Virus record (IMG/VR): IMGVR_UViG_3300032224_000160 | Location: 1-33,590 of that record | DNA from: a virus | Length of the DNA stretch: 33,590 bases | Reading direction: 5' to 3' (one strand) | Part shown: positions 31,213-33,590 of the stretch, piece by piece | Layout of the letters: every line of letters starts with the position of its first letter | How positions within the stretch are numbered: the first letter of the stretch is position 1 | Program-made: the position numbers and the translations under genes | Notes under the pieces: model-generated | The model's database searches: none | The model's input: the letters and a program-made list of their open reading frames with translations, nothing else | Told to the model about the DNA's origin: nothing

Positions 31213-31466
31213 AAAATCATACTAAAGTATATTGTTCCCATTTTGGTTACATCCTAGATGAGTTTATACCTTGTGAAGTATGTGGTGCTAGAGCAGTTGA
31301 CATACATCATATAGAGGCTAGAGGGATGGGGGGAACAAAGAAAGGTGATACAATAGATAATCTTATGGCATTATGCAGATATTGTCATATTGTTATGGGT
31401 GATACTAAAACACATATGGAATTTTTAAAAAAGAAACATAAAGATAAATTAGATGGCAAAAGGTAA
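31209..31466 (+). CDS. HNH endonuclease, apparent ATA start
   Basis: This frame encodes 85 residues with CEVC (Cys22, Cys25), VDIHHIEARGMGG (His33, His34), DNLMALC (Asn51) and CRYCH (Cys56, Cys59, His60): a zinc-containing HNH nuclease of the type placed next to terminases and needed for DNA packaging in some phages. No ATG, GTG or TTG precedes the conserved part. The family usually begins M-KNHTK, from memory, and here the codon before KNHTK is ATA (31209-31211), overlapping the previous stop (ATAA). It may be a real ATA start or a mutated ATG. Confidence 0.75.
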   Translation: MKNHTKVYCSHFGYILDEFIPCEVCGARAVDIHHIEARGMGGTKKGDTIDNLMALCRYCHIVMGDTKTHMEFLKKKHKDKLDGKR

Positions 31467-31575
31467 AAGTGATGCAACCAAAGTTTCATTTGGCAAAAGA
31501 AAAAGAGGTCAAGCAAAGAAATCTTATAACAAACATTCTCCAAAACCTAAACCAAGTAGAGGGCAAGGCAAATGA
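31453..31575 (+). CDS. 40-residue very basic protein
   Basis: ATG 31453 lies inside the HNH gene and opens 40 codons. The product (MAKGKSDATKVSFGKRKRGQ and onward to SRGQGK) is dominated by Lys, Arg, Gly and Ser and is probably unstructured and nucleic-acid binding. I recall similar small proteins upstream of terminase in Bacteroidetes phages. Its stop overlaps the next ATG (ATGA). Confidence 0.6.
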   Translation: MAKGKSDATKVSFGKRKRGQAKKSYNKHSPKPKPSRGQGK

Positions 31576-31925
31576 TAATACTACCTGCACAAATAGAAGG
31601 CTTAACTTCTAGAAAAGATAAAACTGTTAAAGTAACATTTGGTACGCAAGAATTAACACCTAATGATGCAGCACAGGTATTCCAACTGAACCAAAGATTC
31701 TGCTATATAGCTATCAAAGAAGAACCATTCCAACAAGATGAACTAGATAACATAGATACTATAAAAACAGACTTAGAAGTAAACAAGACCCCATCACAAA
31801 GATTAAGAGGTATTTTATATATAAACTATCAACAAGATAACGAAGGCTACAAAGATTTTATGACATATTATCTTGGTAAGATGGATAAACTTTGTGAACA
31901 TTTTAAGTCTAAATTAGATAAATAA
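31572..31925 (+). CDS. conserved phage protein next to terminase
   Basis: This 117-residue protein reads IILPAQIEGLTSRKDKTVKV, then TFGTQELTPNDAAQVFQLNQ, then NKTPSQRLRGILYINYQQDN. The 'ltsR-D-T-kVtF-T-ELtp' and 'K-PSQRLR-vLyi---Q' pattern is common upstream of terminase genes in Bacteroidetes phages and prophages. The fold appears to be beta hairpin plus helices. Its function is not known. Confidence 0.65.
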   Translation: MIILPAQIEGLTSRKDKTVKVTFGTQELTPNDAAQVFQLNQRFCYIAIKEEPFQQDELDNIDTIKTDLEVNKTPSQRLRGILYINYQQDNEGYKDFMTYYLGKMDKLCEHFKSKLDK

Positions 31926-31943
31926 TAGCACAATAATAGCACG

Positions 31944-32309
31944 ATGGCAGCACAAGATATAATACAACATCAGTTTAAAAAAGGCGAAGTAGCAAATCCA
32001 AATGGCAGACCTAAAAAGTTTGTTAGCTTATTAATTGAGCAGGGATATAAATTATCTGAAGTAAATGATACAATTCAAAATTTAATGGCTATGACTGAAG
32101 AACAACTAAAATCTATACAAGATGATGTGTTAGCAACTGCATTAGAAAGAACCATTTGCAAGGCTATTTTAAACTCAATGAACAAAGGCAGCCTGTATTC
32201 AATAGAAACTTTACTGACTAGAGTATATGGTAAGCCTAAAGAACAAATGGATATTAAATCAGATAATAAGATTGAAGTTATCTTTGTGAAAGGTAAAACA
32301 ATTCTCTAA
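31944..32309 (+). CDS. terminase small subunit candidate (DUF5681-type start)
   Basis: This 121-residue protein begins HQFKKGEVANPNGRPKKF (9-26), the basic DUF5681 signature found at the N-terminus of DNA-packaging proteins. A helical body follows (LIEQGYKLSEVNDTIQNLMA, LERTICKAILNSMNKGSLYS), then a beta-rich end (KIEVIFVKGKTIL). It overlaps TerL by one base (TAATG), the standard TerS-TerL arrangement. It would recognise phage DNA for packaging. Confidence 0.65.
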   Translation: MAAQDIIQHQFKKGEVANPNGRPKKFVSLLIEQGYKLSEVNDTIQNLMAMTEEQLKSIQDDVLATALERTICKAILNSMNKGSLYSIETLLTRVYGKPKEQMDIKSDNKIEVIFVKGKTIL

Positions 32310-33460
32310 TGCAAATATTTCTACCTGAAGCACACATAAACCAAGAGAAAATCCTAGAATGTGAAAAGAGATTTATCGTGGTTATGTGTGGTCGTAGATT
32401 TGGTAAATCAGAACTAGCACAGATACTTTCCGTTACAAATGCCGTTAAAGGGCTTTCAGTTGCTTATATAACCCCTACTTATGGATTAGCTAAGGTTTTC
32501 TTTGCTAAACTAACAGAGAGTTTAGAATTGCCTAAAAATAAGTCTGACCTTAAAATAGACTTTCCCAATGGTGGACAGATAGAGTTTTTCACAGGTGAAC
32601 GATTAGATAATCTTAGAGGCAGAAAGTTTCATTTGGTTATTGTAGATGAGGCTTCATTTATCCCTGATTTAGAATCAGGATGGCAAAATAGTATTAGACC
32701 AACCCTAACTGATTACAAAGGCAAAGCAATCTTCTTATCTACTCCTAGAGGTAAGAACTACTTTTATAGTTTGTTTATGAAGGCAGGTGAGAATGATTGG
32801 GCATCGTTTAAGTTTACTAGTTATGATAATCCTTATATTGACCCACAGGAAATAGATGAAGCTAGATTGCAATTACCTGAAGTTGTATTTGAGCAGGAGT
32901 ATATGGCTAACCCTGCTGAAAATAGTGCAAACCCATTCGGTAACAAGTTTATTGAAAATTGTATTAAGCCTATTAGCAGCAAACCAATAGTTGCATTTGG
33001 CATTGACCTTGCGAAGTCTGTTGACCATACAGTTATAATAGGTCTAGATAATGATGGCAATGTGGCTTATTTTGACAGGTTCCAAATGGATTGGCATAAC
33101 ACTAAGGAGAATATTAAAAGGCTGCCTAGATGCCCTATATTGATAGATAGCACAGGTGTAGGCGACCCTATCACAGAAGATTTAAAAAGGGAGGGGATAA
33201 TGGTAGAAGGTCTAAAGTTTACTAGCCAATCTAAGCAGCAGCTTATGGAGGGTCTAGCAACTACTATTCAACAGGCTAGGATAGGATTTCCCAATGGAGT
33301 AATAGTAAATGAACTAGAAGTCTTTGAATATCAGTTCACTGCAAATGGTGTAAGGTACTCTGCACCTAGCGGATTTCACGATGACTGCGTTATGGCATTG
33401 GCTTTGGCTTGGTCTAATTTCAGCATTAAAAGGGGTAATGGTAGGTATTCATTCGTATAA
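32309..33460 (+). CDS. terL: terminase large subunit
   Basis: This 383-residue packaging motor has an ATPase with Walker A GRRFGKS (28-34), Walker B HLVIVDEAS (Asp113, Glu114) and a coupling motif STPRGKNYFY (144-153). The nuclease domain has FGIDLAKSVDH (Asp233), LIDSTGVGD (Asp280) and FHDDCVMALALA (Asp358, Asp359). It is compact compared with typical TerL proteins of more than 450 residues, mainly because the N-terminus begins just 27 residues before Walker A. All key residues are present. Confidence 0.9.
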   Translation: MQIFLPEAHINQEKILECEKRFIVVMCGRRFGKSELAQILSVTNAVKGLSVAYITPTYGLAKVFFAKLTESLELPKNKSDLKIDFPNGGQIEFFTGERLDNLRGRKFHLVIVDEASFIPDLESGWQNSIRPTLTDYKGKAIFLSTPRGKNYFYSLFMKAGENDWASFKFTSYDNPYIDPQEIDEARLQLPEVVFEQEYMANPAENSANPFGNKFIENCIKPISSKPIVAFGIDLAKSVDHTVIIGLDNDGNVAYFDRFQMDWHNTKENIKRLPRCPILIDSTGVGDPITEDLKREGIMVEGLKFTSQSKQQLMEGLATTIQQARIGFPNGVIVNELEVFEYQFTANGVRYSAPSGFHDDCVMALALAWSNFSIKRGNGRYSFV

Positions 33461-33493
33461 TTGCCGTTCATCACTTATATTTGCCACTCATAA
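33461..33493 (+). repeat. pair of 20-bp-spaced TTGCC repeats
   Basis: TTGCCGTTCATCA (33461) and TTGCCACTCATAA (33481) are spaced 20 bp apart. Over these 33 bases, 27 match the region at 23331-23363, and all six differences are transitions. The repeats lie 40-60 bases upstream of a promoter, as in the other copy. Confidence 0.65.
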
Positions 33494-33520
33494 CAAAGTT
33501 TAAAAATAGTTGGCAAAATG

Positions 33521-33553
33521 TTTGGAATGTGTATATATCATACCCTATCTTTG
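33521..33553 (+). promoter_or_regulatory. Bacteroidetes-type promoter after terL
   Basis: TTTG (33521-33524) and TATCTTTG (33546-33553) match the -33/-7 consensus with a 21-base spacer. The start site would lie near 33560, about 16 bases before ATG 33576. It drives the gene that leaves the window. Confidence 0.8.
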
Positions 33554-33575
33554 ATTTATCAAAAACAAACCAACT

Positions 33576-33590
33576 ATGACAACTTTAACA
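33576..33590 (+). CDS. start of next gene, cut by window edge
   Basis: ATG 33576 follows the leader AAAACAAACCAACT, which matches the start context of other genes here (AAAACAAATAACTT). Only five codons (MTTLT) are visible, so no product can be named. Joining the window ends directly would put a stop after nine codons. Confidence 0.5.

Noticed and set aside
33576-33590. Window as a closed circle, with the last gene running into position 1
   Set aside because: Joining the ends gives a stop after nine codons and leaves the partial gene at 2-187 without a start, so the sequence does not show closure.
1-33590. tRNA genes, integrase and lysogeny repressor
   Set aside because: I found no cloverleaf, no tyrosine or serine integrase motifs and no CI-like repressor. 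The only small HTH gene (24784) is inside the replication operon.

Overview
The window is almost entirely a tailed-phage genome segment. About 50 tightly packed genes all lie on the + strand, many overlapping by 1-40 bases. The host is probably a member of Bacteroidetes (Flavobacteria/Sphingobacteria/Chitinophagia type). The signs are an AT-rich sequence, almost no Shine-Dalgarno sites but A-rich start contexts, two promoters matching the Bacteroidetes consensus (TTTG, 20-21 bases, TAnnTTTG), and protein families typical of Bacteroidetes phages. No tail sheath is visible and a 566-residue tape-measure candidate is present, so the virion is most likely a siphovirus. No integrase, repressor, tRNA or CRISPR array is visible.

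Layout. 1-1141: small genes of unknown role, including two tandem paralogues. 1126-7655: tail module, with a G/GT-type chaperone pair overlapping at a canonical -1 slippery heptamer, a gp10-like protein, two distal tail proteins and the tape measure. 7676-10445: XkdF-type prohead protease, scaffold, major capsid protein, major tail protein. 10597-14017: a structural protein, a portal with an unusual C-terminal extension, and head-tail connectors. 14019-20397: two large repeat-rich fibres with an accessory protein between them and a small gene after. 20482-21911: lysis cassette (small gene, one or two holin candidates, a unimolecular-spanin candidate, an M15 endolysin). 21911-23280: DnaQ-type exonuclease, MazG-like protein, HExxH protein. 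23281-23445: regulatory region. 23446-27453: replication and recombination (ERF annealing protein, zinc protein, HTH protein, DnaA-domain-IV protein, initiator, loader-like protein, VRR-NUC-type nuclease). 27432-28434: sigma-like factor, membrane protein, small gene. 28427-30494: acyltransferase plus two glycosyltransferases. 30481-33460: HAD fusion, HNH, small basic protein, terminase subunits. 33461-33590: a second regulatory region and the first codons of the next gene.

The most interesting non-coding signals sit around replication. Two perfect 22-bp repeats and a degenerate third lie inside the initiator gene, next to a very AT-rich tract, an arrangement like the lambda origin inside gene O. 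An 88-base leader before that gene can form two hairpins whose loops are perfectly complementary over 7 bases, and it ends in a T-run just before the start codon. Two distant promoters (23.4 kb and 33.5 kb) carry the same pair of 20-bp-spaced repeats upstream; across 33 aligned bases they differ only by transitions. A 34-bp dyad with TGTCCG half-sites precedes the first.

Functions come from reading motifs and family resemblance, not from database searches. Structural-gene assignments outside the capsid, portal and terminase genes are partly positional.
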